Source: Agroathelia rolfsii
Taxonomy: Eukaryota; Basidiomycota; Agaricomycetes; Amylocorticiales; Amylocorticiaceae
Length of the DNA: 64,000 nucleotides
Reading direction: 5' to 3'
Assembly: GCA_018343915.1 (NCBI GenBank)
Contig: JABRWF010000002.1
Coordinates: 4,650,001 to 4,714,000, forward strand
Part shown: positions 47,265 to 58,696 of the stretch, in pieces
How the letters are laid out: each line of letters opens with the position of its first letter
How positions within the stretch are numbered: the first letter of the stretch is position 1
Translations under genes and position numbers: made by a program
Notes under the pieces: generated by a model
What the model was told of the DNA's origin: nothing
Seen by the model: only the letters and a program-made list of their open reading frames with translations
Databases searched by the model: none

Positions 47265-48307
47265 TCACGCAGCGGCATCGGTCGAAGCGGTTGCCGCGAA
47301 CGTCAGAGTTTCAATTCTTCCCCGACCCTTGCATTCTTTTTGTAGTAGGTCGTTGATAACCTTGAATTGTGAAGGGTCGATAAGGATGGTCTACAAAGTT
47401 ATAACAAGATATCAGCTGGACTATACTGGACGATGTAAACTTCCTTACTGTCTGCCATTCGTTTTCATTTGTCTCATCTTTTTCAACCTTGTCTGTGCTT
47501 TTCGTAACCTGTGGCTTGACCTTATCCGCATCCGCTGCCGGGAGACTGATTTTGATCCTCATCCGTGCTCTTTGGATGGGAAGATCTGATTGAGCCTGTA
47601 TAATCCGAATGCATTCTGATACTTGACTTTTGGCGTTTTTGTTTTGTTGAACGCTATAGCCTGCTTGGTCCATGGCCTTTTCAATCATGCTGACGGGATA
47701 TGGTCGTTGTGTCGCAGGATCGACACATTTTTCGGACACCAACGTTGCTATTTCTTTTCGAAGTGAGGAAAGGTCGTGCTCACGCTCCTTCTCGCCAACC
47801 TGGACCTCGCCCTTCTTCAAGATCTGCAGGATTCATGTAAGCACTTGTGTCGGCTACTTAGACTTTTGAGTCCTGGTACCTCCTTCACGATCGTATCTTG
47901 ATCCGTTGTGCCAAAAGCCTTCTGTAGGTCATTGTGTTTGGCCATTTCGCCCTTAGATACGTTCACAAAGACGTTACTGATCTGCAACACATCGTCCAGA
48001 CTTGTTTCGCTGATCCGCATGTCAGTTGTTAATAAGCATCGTTAATGATATGCATATGGACATACACGCCATTACGCCATTCTTGCACTTTGTTTTTGTA
48101 ACAAGCAATCTAATTATAGAGACGTAAGAATAACGCCAACCGCCGAGTTGTCGAGATATACAAACCTCAAATCGCTTTCCGCCTTTCCTTAGACGAACGA
48201 TAGAGACGTTTGTAAGCCTATTAAATAATAGACACCGATAAGCACGAGAGACATGCCAAACAGATGTGACATCACTTGATCTGATTAGATGGTTGATTAA
48301 TAGGCAT
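47265..48307 (-). CDS. SDO1: SBDS family ribosome maturation factor Sdo1
   Basis: Inferred CDS: complement(join(47265..47390, 47449..47823, 47880..48009, 48066..48109, 48166..48217, 48276..48307)), about 252 aa, phases consistent. With the GTPase Efl1 it releases Tif6/eIF6 from pre-60S subunits in the cytoplasm. The N-terminus reads MPINQPSNQIKLTNVSIVRL, with KGGKRFE, IACYKNKVQEWRNGV, and LQISNVFVNVSKGEMAKHNDL (in part) from the first SBDS domain, then LKKGEVQVGEKERE and the C-terminal ferredoxin-like domain. The 32-base first exon, found by family match, fixes the start. The length fits the fungal family. It is divergent from RVS167 with 275 bp between the starts. Confidence 0.93.
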
Positions 48308-48582
48308 GGCTTGGACCCAGTAGAGTTAAGTAAAGATGAAAGAAAATCGTGGTTGGACAAAGCACAGTCCCGGATTTATACTAGTGAGAGAGGACAAAAA
48401 GAGCTGTAATGACGCAGAGCCCAGTCAGGCGGACCATGATTAGATTAGGTCCCGGAGCCGAGCGGATTATGTCAGCAACGGACCAATGTGCGCAGTGCCG
48501 TCATCTCAATCTTGGATCCGGCATTCTCACTCCTTGACCAAGGCCTACAACCTGATCACGCTCTAAGGGCTCATTCTTAAGG

Positions 48583-50415
48583 ATGAAGGGATTCACGAAG
48601 ACAATTAAGCGGTGTGTATGGTCACCCCTCTCTAATTCCCGGGCCTAAACTAAACAAGATATATAGAACTCCACACATGCTGACCTCCAAGGTCGGCATG
48701 TCCAAGAGTAAGTCGTATGACGCATGGTGAAGAAAACGAGTACCTAGGGCTCTAAATTTGAACTGCACAAATATACAACACAGAGTCTACTGATCCCGAA
48801 TTTGATGACTACCAACGCCATTTCACAACTATGGAGCAGGCGACCGAAAAGTTGCTTAAGGATACCAAAGCGTTTACGGATGCAGTTGCTAGTACGTTTT
48901 CAACATTTTTGGTACATGGGAGTGTTGACGAACTGCCCAACTAGCTCTGTTCATGGCCGCCTCTGGATTTTCTAACCATTTCTCCGTAATTTTCCACCCC
49001 ATCTCCGGAGAGTATGATCTTATCGGAAAGAATCCCGATGCTGCACACACTATTCGCAACGTTGACGCGTACTCGAGCAGCATGGAGGAGCTCAAAATCA
49101 CCATCTCTCCCGAGCTAGAACTCATTGAAAGCCGGGTAGTGGGCCCTACCAAGGAATTCCAACAGGTTCTAAAGACGATCCGGAAAACGATCACCAAGCG
49201 AGACCACAAGGTACGCGGGCTCGGCTAATATGCGTACCGGTAGACTATGCTAAGGCGATGAAAATTGTAGCTTATTGATTATGACAGATTCAATAACTCA
49301 TTAACAAAGCTGAGAGACAAGAAGGAGAAATCTTTAAGCGATGAGAAGAATCTGTTCAAGGTACATAAAACAGTACTTTTTAATATGCTATCGTGCTGAT
49401 GCAGATTAGCTGGAACAAGACTTCGAAAACGCGACTCAAGAATATGATTACATCAATACGACGCTCAAAAACGAGCTTCCACAATTTATGCAACTCGCGA
49501 CCCAATTCATCGATCCGTTGTTCCACTCTTTCTACTACATGCAGTATGTGGAGAATAATTCGGATTTTCCTTGCACTCTAACGAGGCTCTGATGAAGGCT
49601 GAATATCTACTACCTACTCCTTGAGAAGGTTCAGGCATTCGCGTCTGAGAAATACGACCTCGCCGCCGTTCCTGGATCCCAAATAGAGGCTGACTACACA
49701 GAAAAGCGGACAGATGCCTGGCACGAGATTGAAAGCTTGAATATTATCAAGCGTATCATTTCAACATGTGCGTTAACTTGTCTTGCAATAAAAAATTATG
49801 CCGTGTCTGACTTGTATATTTGTAGCGAAAATGGTACAGAACCAACGCTCCTTGAGTGGTGGTTCCGGCTCGCTTGGTCGTTCTCCCTCAGCAGCGACGA
49901 CAGCCTCGGCGAGCACTGTCGGCTCGCGCTCCGTATCGGGTCCTTCAGGATTCGTGAAGAAGGCACCTCCGCCTCCGCCATCATCCGCAGGAGCGGTTGC
50001 GCCTCCACCATACTCGCCTTCATCAGCTGCGAGCGCTGCTGTAGGGAAGCGCGCGCCACCGCCACCACCTCCATTGAAGCCCAAGCCAGCACCACCACCT
50101 CCTCAGCCTGAGTATGTCATTGCGCTGTACGATTACGCAGCACAGGTGGGCTCCCTCCATTTGCTTTATTTTGTTGGTTTAATAGGGATTAACTCTATTC
50201 ACCACTGTCAGGCGGACGGTGACTTATCATTTAACACCGGCGACCACATCGAAGTGGTCGAGCGTGGGGCAAGCGCCGAAGATTGGTGGACTGGCAGGCT
50301 GAATGGCGTCACGGGAGTTTTCCCAGGTAACGTCCTTCGCATATTCCTTTTTTGATGGTGTAAATAAAGCTCACCATCTTATCCCTGTTTAGGTAACTAC
50401 GTGAAGGATGCCTGA
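48583..50415 (+). CDS. RVS167: Amphiphysin-like BAR-SH3 protein (Rvs167)
   Basis: Inferred CDS: join(48583..48611, 48667..48707, 48784..48891, 48945..49210, 49271..49360, 49410..49543, 49598..49767, 49826..50145, 50212..50326, 50393..50415), about 431 aa, phases consistent. It binds and bends plasma membrane at endocytic sites and links them to actin. The start [15 protein letters not shown] and [11 protein letters not shown] open the BAR domain (about 1-280, including [11 protein letters not shown] and [17 protein letters not shown]). A Pro-rich linker follows, with PPPPP runs, about 290-370. The SH3 domain (ALYDYAAQ, then [18 protein letters not shown]) closes the protein. Ten exons include 29- and 23-base end exons. 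Nothing is missing. Confidence 0.93.
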
Positions 50416-50634
50416 ATATTAATACAATTACTTCCGTCTTGTTTCTTCGGATTAAATATTCTTTTCTTGAATTCCAATTATACAACATTCGGTAACGGAT
50501 ATATACTTAAATATATTACAGACGTGGGAAGTGATAGATCCTTCTTGCGAATTCGCTCCTACTTGCCGCATTAACTTAGACGATTATCTTTCCTTCTTTT
50601 CCTTCCTCTCTTGATTTCTTGGTTAATAAATTTA

Positions 50635-53600
50635 TCACGGATTCTGCAGCCATTTAGCTTCGCGAACTTGACGCAAGCTCGCTCGCTCCGCCGGATCTAG
50701 GCGGAGCATAGACTCCAGGAGCTCAAGTAGCTCTTCTTGTTCGGGGTTTAGCTCATCGTCTCCAAACATGTAATTCCGTAGGGGAGTAGTAGGGCCGTAC
50801 GTCTCCTTCCATGAACCTAAGATGTGTTTTTCAGCCTCGATGATCCAGGATCTGTAAAGTGAGGAAACGTACCGTCAGGATTAAAAAAGTCATCGCGATA
50901 TTTCCCATTCTCTTTCACATGCGATGGCAGATCTCCGAATGTGGCTCGATGGAAGAGTGGTAGTATATCTTGATCTTTGACGTCCATTGGGACTAGTGTT
51001 TGGCCTGTGCGCAGTTGGAGTATCTTGAGGCGCCATAGCGAAAAAAAGGACAAAATTAACAGGGTTTTCTATTTCTTAAATGATATTCGTGCTTACGATG
51101 CATCCCAGTGCCCAAATGTCAATCGTAGTGCCCCATTTGAGTCCCACGCATACCTCGGGCGCACGCATATACGGACGCTGCACCAAGTTCGTGTAGTGTT
51201 TTTCCGTGCGGTCGGCCCAGCATGCTGTAAGCCAAAATGAGTACATTCTGCGAATGATGGTCAGTTTTTAACCCAGCACCACTAACCTTGTTCTAGATCG
51301 GAGACTTTGACCTGAACGTCACGCCAAGAGTTGGGGTCGTTGATTTGCCCAGGAAGTGAGATGGATATTGGCATAGACTTATATCGTCGGACCTTAATAC
51401 CAGCTTGAGTCTCTTCTTTGATGTATTTTTTATCAGTTGTGCTAGATTTCAAAATGGCACGCTCGATGTCTCCCACGGCAAAGGTGATGCTGTTGGTCTT
51501 GAGACCTATAAAAGCCATTAGCGAGTTAAATGAAAAACAACAAGGAAAGGTAAAAACAGGATGATGACACATACCAGCATGAACAACATTACAATCATGG
51601 ATATACTCAAGTGCCAAGCTTGTCTGCCTTGCTACATGCTTGATAATCGCGTTTGGGATCTTTCCGTTGACGAATCTTTGTGAGAACGAAGCGAGGCTTT
51701 CGCTCAACAACTCCATAATCAGACACAAATGGCGACCATTAGGTCCTTCGTGGTGGAAATGATCGTATAACTTCACGACGTGCGGGTAGCCTGGATGGTC
51801 TGCGCGGCCGTCCCGGATAGCTTGAAGGTGTTCAAGCTCATGTAAGAGGCTGCCAGAGACGTCGGTTACCGAGCCTGGATACGGTGTCAGTGCACGGGAT
51901 TTATCTGATGTCTAGTTCTTAAAGGCGTACTAGTGAGGATCTTCAGTGCAGCGTAATGATCGGTCCTATTGGCAAAGTCAGGAGCCGTCACGTTTATTCC
52001 GGGTCCATATGACTTACGTTTTGTCCTTCACCAGCCAAACGGTTGCCTGCTTACCCCACGCTAGTTTTCGAGTGACGATATATCGCCCGTTGTGAAAGGC
52101 ATCTCCAACTACCACAGGATAGTAGCCACCAGTTCCATATTTCTCTAGGGGCTCCTCAACCTCGTGCCAATACCGAATACGCTCCACTCGCGGGTCCTCA
52201 TGGTCTCTATCGAGCTGAAGCCACGGTGCCTCAAGAAGCTCTTGAGGAGTAGCTCGTTTGACTGGATCCAGCCGTAACATTGATTTAAGAAGATCTAAGA
52301 GCTCGTCTGTCGTCTTGGTGGGTGATAGCTTCCCCAGATTATCCTCTAGAGATATAGAAGTAGTTTCATGCAAAGGCTTTTCTGTTTAGATCAGGTTAAG
52401 CGATTAATTTAAGAAGAGTGTTGCTATCTGGAATGCACTTACTATCCTCACGGTAATATTTCGAGCTATATTTCCCATGCTGGATCATGTGAGCTGGAAG
52501 TTCACCGAATACACCTCTATGTATATCCAGGACCAAATCGCCATCGATGTTTGGCTTAATCATCGATTTCCCAGCACATAGCTCCTGCGTCTTGATGAAA
52601 ACATTATTAGCTCCTGAAATTGTTACGCGTGGAAGTTGGAACAAACCACGCAGGCCAATGACCAAATATCCGCGGGCTTGCCCCAGGGGTAGCCGATACA
52701 TATTTCCGGGGAACGAAGTGCGGCACTGTAAGGAAAGGTGGTCGCATACTGGCCCGTTTCATCAGCCTGGACAGCTGAATCGATTTAGTAGTACGCATCA
52801 ACTATACGTCAATATCACTGACTAAGACTCACAAACTCCTAGATCTGTCAACTTGACGTGAACGTTCTCCCATGAGCGGTAATCATTCTCTTCAGCGGGG
52901 ATGATGACTCTATTCGAGCCTTTCTTTTGTGTACGCGTGATTTGTATAGGTTTCCCATCGAGCCCAGGTTGGCTAAAGGTTTGAGGAGTTGAGGCGGACA
53001 AAGCTGACTGGTCAGCACATCTCAGCGTAAAAAGGATGTTGTCAGGCTTGACATCCGCATGGACGATGTTGCAAACATTGTGGAGATATTGAAGCGCCAG
53101 TACTGTCTGTCTCGTGGCACGCCTAATCACGGCATGGGGAATACGACTGTCTTCGAAGTGAGTAGCAAAAGATCCTAGAGATTCCGAGAGTAGCTCCATC
53201 ACCATGCAGAGGTGCTTGCCGTTTGGGCCTTCATGATAGAAATGATCAAGCAGTTGGACGACATGAGCATGGCCAGGATGGTTCGGATTCTGCTCTCGTA
53301 TCCGTTTGAGGAAATTGAGTTCATGCATGACTTTTCCAAGTGCGTTCGTTGCGTCGCCTTGAAACAAATCCCTCAGTTTTGTTTAATTTTTACACGTTAA
53401 GTATGATTCCATACCAATTAATACCTTCATAGCTCCATAACTCTGGTCTCTGCGGAGATAACTTATTTCATAGAAAATTAAAGTAGGTTGCATATGCTTT
53501 CTTACTGTTGATTCTGGACGAGCCATACGGTAGAATGGGCACCCCACCCAAGCTTATTGATGACTTTGTATTTGGAGTGGAATATGTCACCAATACGAAC

Positions 53601-53984
53601 GGGGTGGTACCCCGATGGGCAGTAATCAGATATAGGTTCCTCCAACGAAACCCACTCAGGCGTCGAAGTTGACTTCGAATCGTGATGATATGGACTGGAG
53701 GATGCAAAGCTTCGACAATGATGGTTTGGACGAAAATGTACTGTACTCCGAGCTCCAATGTTTGGTTTGGTGAATAGTCTTAGAGCGGTCGGCCTTTGCT
53801 GCAAAGAGCTGGCAATAAAGACCCGAGGGAATGGTTGTGGACAGCTCGGCGGAGAACCCAGAGCTTGAGATGCCCGAGGATTCAAGTTGATATTGATATA
53901 TCGGAATTTGGAAAGTTTTTGCATGTGAACAAGTTCCGATCCAGAGGGATACAGAGTAAAGAAGTGCTTAGGCTTCCAAGCCAA
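50635..53984 (-). CDS. Tandem SRPK-like kinase-pseudokinase fusion
   Basis: Inferred CDS: complement(join(50635..50816, 50873..51023, 51097..51224, 51287..51505, 51575..51874, 51931..51965, 52018..52381, 52443..52584, 52647..52774, 52833..53357, 53415..53449, 53506..53984)), about 895 aa, all phases consistent. Residues 1-115 are basic, with an RSFASSS stretch that could be an organelle-targeting or linker region. Kinase 1 (about 115-495) has GYHPVRIGD, LGWGAHSTVWLVQ, the ATP lysine in AMK (168), catalytic HADVKPDN (Asp 273, Asn 278), DLG (343-345) and SPE. Kinase 2 (about 507-895) has GGYYPVVVGD, LAWGKQATVWLV, a lysine in ALK (566) and APE. Its catalytic loop reads HAGLKTNS (Gly 670, Ser 675) and its DFG-equivalent is Asp-Leu-Glu. 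So kinase 1 looks active and kinase 2 inactive. Exon 52018-52381 carries the end of kinase 1 and the start of kinase 2 with no stop and no Met between. SRPKs phosphorylate Ser/Arg-rich proteins; the substrate here is unknown. The ATG at 53984 is the least certain point. Confidence 0.8.
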
Positions 53985-54740
53985 GCGTTAATACTATTGA
54001 CAGTCGAGACTTTAAGAATAATACCACGTCAGATTCAGATTCTCCAGGAGACGGAAATAAGTGCCCACATAGGTAGTGCACGTCTGACCCGTAAATGATG
54101 ACTTTGATAACGTAGGCTCGGTCGTCAACGTCACTGTGGGCATCAACAAGCACAACTCATTTATGATGTCATGATGGTAGCATTGCACATAGTAAATCGA
54201 AGTTAGGTAATACTAGTAACCTTGATTTTCATCACACTTGTTACCTAATACGGAAAGTAAATGGGTAAGCGACTTATAGTAACTGAACTTCAGAAGTAAA
54301 AGAATAATTATGAGACGTGTCACTACTAGTATTTACAAATGAGTAGCTATGTGCTCCCTAGGAACAAACTATTGCGAGAAAGCAGTATCTCCGAGTCGAG
54401 TTGGTTGTGAACCATAACAGGGTTGTACATGATTGTGGTAAGTAAGCATCCGAGTCGGCCGTATGACCAAATATGATTGATAATGACCGACGCTGGCTTG
54501 CAATACTCGCATACTATCAGTTGGTATGGTAGTGATCTTCCGTCGGTGGATTAGTGGACCCCTGAGTAACTCACGTAACGGCTTACTTAGCGAGCAACTC
54601 CTGCTGATTACCTAAGTATCCAAGGATTATAAACGTGTATTCAAATCAAAGCCTGTACCTAGGCCAGAATATAAAATGGCAGGAGAGAAGAGGGGTATGA
54701 GGACCACACAGCCCATAAGTTGCATAACTCGAACGACGAC
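53985..54740. other. Divergent intergenic region, 756 bp
   Basis: Lies between the kinase fusion (-) and the first NmrA-like gene (+). No coding frame is supported. The right end holds the TATA box 54670-54677. Confidence 0.4.
54670..54677 (+). promoter_or_regulatory. TATA box of NmrA-like gene 1
   Basis: TATAAAAT followed by GGCAGGAG lies 71 bases before ATG 54741. The same arrangement (TATAAAATAGCAGGAG) precedes the tandem copy at 56319, so the core promoter was duplicated with the gene. Confidence 0.65.
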
Positions 54741-55733
54741 ATGAGCACTTTCAAATCTTTTGCAATCATTGGATCTGGCCTCGTTGGGGGTCATATCGCC
54801 AAAGCAAGTGGCCATTCATGAGCTTATCGGTAACGATGCTAACATCATATTTGAAACAGGCGCTAATCAAGAAGAACGTAAAGCTTATAATTCTCTCACG
54901 CTCAACCGCAAAATCAGTCCCCGAAGGTGCTAAAGCAATCCAAGTTTCCTACACGGATGTGCCCGCACTGGCCACAGTGCTCAAGGAGAATGAGGTCGAC
55001 GTCCTAATTTCAACCGTCTCTGGATCTGCGATCGAGTCACAATACCCTGTTATTGATGCAGCTGTCGAAGCCGGTGTACAGCTCTTCGTTCCGAGCGAGT
55101 TTGGTATGCCATCTGTCGGCAATGTAAACGAACATATTGGGAGAAAGGCCAAGGTTTCCTCATATAGCGAGGGAAAGGGGCTTCCATACACACTATTTTA
55201 TGTGAGAATCAAGTCAATTTTAATAGCCACCCTGAGCTAACGTAACAATATAGACGGGATATTTCCTTGAATTTATTGACTGGCTTGCTGGCTTACAGCA
55301 GACGGGACAAATCTACGTTCTCGGAAAGGGAGACGTGCCATGTTCGTGGACAGATTTGGAAGACATCGGAGGTAAGTGCGCCACTCGCACGGTATCCATT
55401 TTTTATATATAACCAGCAATCTTATTTATGTGTTCAGGATTCGTGGCGCACGTATTGACTCTACTCCCCAAGACCGAGCTAGAAAACAGAATCTTCCGCA
55501 TTGAAGGATCAAAGGCCACACTTCTCGAAGCAATCAGAACAAGGCACCCAGAGAAACCTATTGAATATGTCGATTCCTTCCCAGAGAGCATTGCATATTT
55601 GGACTATTTCCAGGGAAGCCTTAGGGATGGAAAAGCGAGTAGTGCATGGGATCCTGTCACCGGTAAAGAGCTGCCGGAGGGAACGTGGAAGGATAATGGA
55701 ATTTGGACAGGTCACGTATGGAAGACACTCTGA
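54741..55733 (+). CDS. NmrA-like / isoflavone-reductase-like NAD(P)-binding protein 1
   Basis: Inferred CDS: join(54741..54803, 54860..55201, 55254..55371, 55438..55733), 272 aa. Rossmann fold of the atypical short-chain dehydrogenase type: IIGSGLVGGHI dinucleotide motif at residues 9-19, VDVLISTVSG, LFVPSEFGMP, then LPYTLFYTGYF. Members reduce small aromatic compounds or act as redox sensors such as NmrA; the substrate is unknown. Intron 1 starts GCAAGT. The tandem copy has GTAAGC at the same place, so this is a GT-to-GC donor change with the frame kept. Exon lengths (63, 342, 118, 296) match the tandem copy exactly. Confidence 0.88.
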
Positions 55734-55896
55734 TGTGTGGCGCATCTAGTATACAGCGACGTAATTACATTAGTATCATCAAATATATAACCACGGAAGC
55801 ATATTTGAGATAATCTCCTGATCTATCCGCTTACCAGAAATCTTGCCCTACAACAGGAGTCCCATGACAGCCTTAGTACAAGTACCATCATCACAT

Positions 55897-55971
55897 GTGT
55901 ACTACCGCCCGCCTGGGGAGGCTAACATGTAATCGACTGTCGTGTGTACTATCGCCTGCCTAGGGAGGCTA
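55897..55971. repeat. Two imperfect 28 bp direct repeats, 47 bp apart
   Basis: GTGTACTACCGCCCGCCTGG at 55897 recurs as GTGTACTATCGCCTGCCTAG at 55944; both continue GGAGGCTA. It is GC-rich and lies between the tandem reductase genes. No function is evident. Confidence 0.75.
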
Positions 55972-56238
55972 TGACGGCCTTCCAACCTCATCTCTGTAGG
56001 CAGAAACCGATGTTTGCCATACTTACTTGAACATAAAACCCATCCCCCCTGCCGCCTGGCTCAGTGATGCTATCTGTAAATCGATATTCTACCGTACTCT
56101 GTTCATTATTTCCTCCTAACTTTATATTGTCATCATTCTATGTCTCCATCACTTTATGTCTCCATCATTTTATATCTTTCTTATCTCATATCGCCTTCAT
56201 TTTGTTTTGATGTTCGGATTAAACCGCCCTGACCAAAC

Positions 56239-56246
56239 TATAAAAT
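56239..56246 (+). promoter_or_regulatory. TATA box of NmrA-like gene 2
   Basis: TATAAAAT followed by AGCAGGAG lies 80 bases before ATG 56319, matching the element ahead of gene 1. Confidence 0.65.
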
Positions 56247-56318
56247 AGCAGGAGGGGAAAAGGACAGAAGAATCATTCTCACACAGACAGCAAACAGCGA
56301 AACTAGAATATCCATCAC

Positions 56319-57317
56319 ATGAATACCTTCAAATCTTTTGCAATTATTGGATATGGCCTCGTTGGGGGCTACATCGCCAGAGTAAGCAGCCTCCACAGGC
56401 TTTCTGTGAAAACTTGAGCATTGAATTTGATACAGGCGCTGATTAAGAAAAATATCAAACTCATAATTCTCTCACGTTCATCCGTGAAATCAGTCCCTAA
56501 AGGCGCCAAAGCGACCCAAGTTTCCTACACAGATGTGTCTGCACTGGCCACCGTTCTTGAGGATAATGAGATCGATGTCTTGATTTCGACCATATCTGGA
56601 ACAGCGATCGAGTCGCAATACGCCTTTATCGATGCAGCCATCGAAGCCGGTGTGCAGCTCTTTGTTCCGAGCGAGTTTGGCTTACCCTCTGCCGGCAGTG
56701 TGAGTGAACATGTCGGAAGAAAGGCCAAGGTTTCCTCATACAGCGAGGAAAAGGGGCTTCTATATGCATTGTTTTATGTAAGGATCATTCAGAGTCAAGT
56801 TTAGGTTCAAAGGCTGCCCCAGGCTAACAAAGTAACACACAGACGGGGTTTTTCTTTGAATATATCGACTGGCTCACTGGCTTCGAACAGACGGGAAAAA
56901 TACGCGTTCTAGGCAAGGGAAATGTTCTATGCTCGTGGACGGATTTGGAGGATATCGGCGGTAAGTGCTCTATTTATTCAACATCTCTTTCCTATAGCTA
57001 GAAACCTCATTGTGGGTCTAGGGTTCGTGGCACACGTGCTGACCCAACTTCCTGAGGACGAGCTAGAGTACAGGATCTTCCGTATTGAAGGATCAAAGGC
57101 CACACTTCTCGAAGCTATTAGAACGAGCCATCCGGGAAAACCCGTCGAATATGTCGATTCCTTCCCAGAGAGCATCGCATATCTGGACTTCTTCCAACGG
57201 AGCGTGAGGGATGGAAAGGCAAGGAGTTCATGGGACCCCTTTACCGGCAAGCAACTACCGGAGGGAACGTGGAAGGATAATGGGATTTGGGCTGGTCATG
57301 TATGGAAGACACTCTGA
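56319..57317 (+). CDS. NmrA-like / isoflavone-reductase-like NAD(P)-binding protein 2
   Basis: Inferred CDS: join(56319..56381, 56436..56777, 56843..56960, 57022..57317), 272 aa. It is a tandem duplicate of the preceding gene with identical exon lengths and very similar protein (IIGYGLVGGYI, VDVLISTISG with Ile-Asp before it, LFVPSEFGLP). Intron sequences have diverged, so the duplication is not very recent. All introns are GT-AG. It is probably a paralogue with a related substrate, still unknown. Confidence 0.88.
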
Positions 57318-57688
57318 TGAGGGCTGCACCTCATTGTGTACCAGTGCTAGTGTACAACAAGGTAGTTACGCCGGGAGTATGAGTATGTAATATGTAACCA
57401 CAGAAATGAATTGAAGATAATAATCCCCGGTGATCAAAGAGAATGGCCGAGCCCTTGGGAAAAGAATAGATGCAAGCTATTGATTATTGTGGAGAGAATG
57501 AGGGAGATGGCCGCTTCGCAGCAAGAAATCAACCAGAGAGGCTGCTAGGGTGACAAGTGACATCACAATGCTGTGACGCATTGTGGAATACCTCGTCTGT
57601 GATTGGCCAGCAGCGCATGCAGCGTCAACACTCATAATCACACCAGTCGCCGGATGCAAGGGCCGCACCGACTCAGCCACGGACCACC
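57318..57688. other. Intergenic, 371 bp
   Basis: Lies between NmrA-like gene 2 and ISA1, both +. No element recognised. Confidence 0.4.
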
Positions 57689-58429
57689 ATGTCTCTAGTC
57701 ACTCTCCCTCGTATGCACCGTCTGCTCGATGCTACCTCTATCTTGCATCGTATGCCCCAACGAAGAGCTGTAATGTCCATGTCGGGCTTCTCCGCCAATC
57801 CACGAACAGCACTACCTGGGCAACCACCACTTACCGACTCGCCACCAACGGTCGTCCCAGAATCATTATCTAGAGATGCTGCATCTCCGCAAACAGCTGC
57901 ACGGCCACCATTACCACCCAAGGTCGAGAGACCACGGCCAAAGATCCGCTCAACCAAGGCTGCACTGACAATCGTATGTTTATTTAATTTATAATGACAT
58001 CATTTTTATTTTATTTATTTCCCCGCGCCCATGCTCATTTACTTTTTCCAGACACCTACTGCTGTCAAACGACTAGAAGGCCTCCTACGAGGCCCTACAC
58101 CACAGCTAATTCGCATTGGTGTACGGAACAAGGGCTGTGCCGGATTATCGTACCACCTCGAATATGTGGATAAGCCGGGTAAATTTGACGAGGTGGTGGA
58201 GCAGGATGGCGTCAAGGTGCTCATAGACAGCAAAGCGCTGTTCAGCATCATCGGAAGCGAGATGGATTGGCATGAAGATGAGCTGAGGTGCGTGCTTTCA
58301 TAGTATCTACATCAAACGATGTTTGCTTACTCAGACACCCAACCCCCATGTAGCTCAAAGTTTGCGTTCAAGAACCCGAATATTACCGATGCTTGTGGTT
58401 GCGGCGAATCATTTACCGTAGGACGATAG
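57689..58429 (+). CDS. ISA1: Mitochondrial A-type Fe-S assembly protein Isa1
   Basis: Inferred CDS: join(57689..57973, 58052..58287, 58354..58429), 198 aa, phases consistent. Residues 1-95 are basic and Pro-rich with no acidic residues at the very start (MSLVTLPRMHRLL...), as in a mitochondrial presequence plus linker. The HesB/IscA domain follows: TPTAVKRLEGLL, RIGVRNKGCAGLSYHLEY with the first conserved Cys, and the C-terminal DACGCGESF with the Cys-Gly-Cys pair. Isa1 acts with Isa2 to make [4Fe-4S] clusters in the matrix. All three family cysteines are present. Confidence 0.92.
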
Positions 58430-58696
58430 AAGCACCTTACCACCATCCTTCTACTAGTTGGCGGCCTTATACACGCCTCATGTGACGACACTATTCACCA
58501 CATCAGCCCACTTCTCAGTCAAATCCCTCCGGTCATTAACCCGTTGTATCCATACCTGCACCGGTCAAGCTATGCTTGACTAACTACATTATTTATTCCA
58601 ATATAATTTACATTTCAAGAATCACGTCATTCAGCTGGTCTAATCCCGCCGCGTGCTTACTAAACCACAAACGCGAGAGCACAGCCTGCGAATAGC

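Larger units (their letters stand above)
55734..56318. other. Intergenic, 585 bp
   Basis: The 3' region of gene 1 and promoter of gene 2. It holds two imperfect copies of a 28 bp unit (55897-55924 and 55944-55971) and a short ATGTCTCCATCA-type direct repeat near 56140-56175. No coding frame. Confidence 0.5.
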
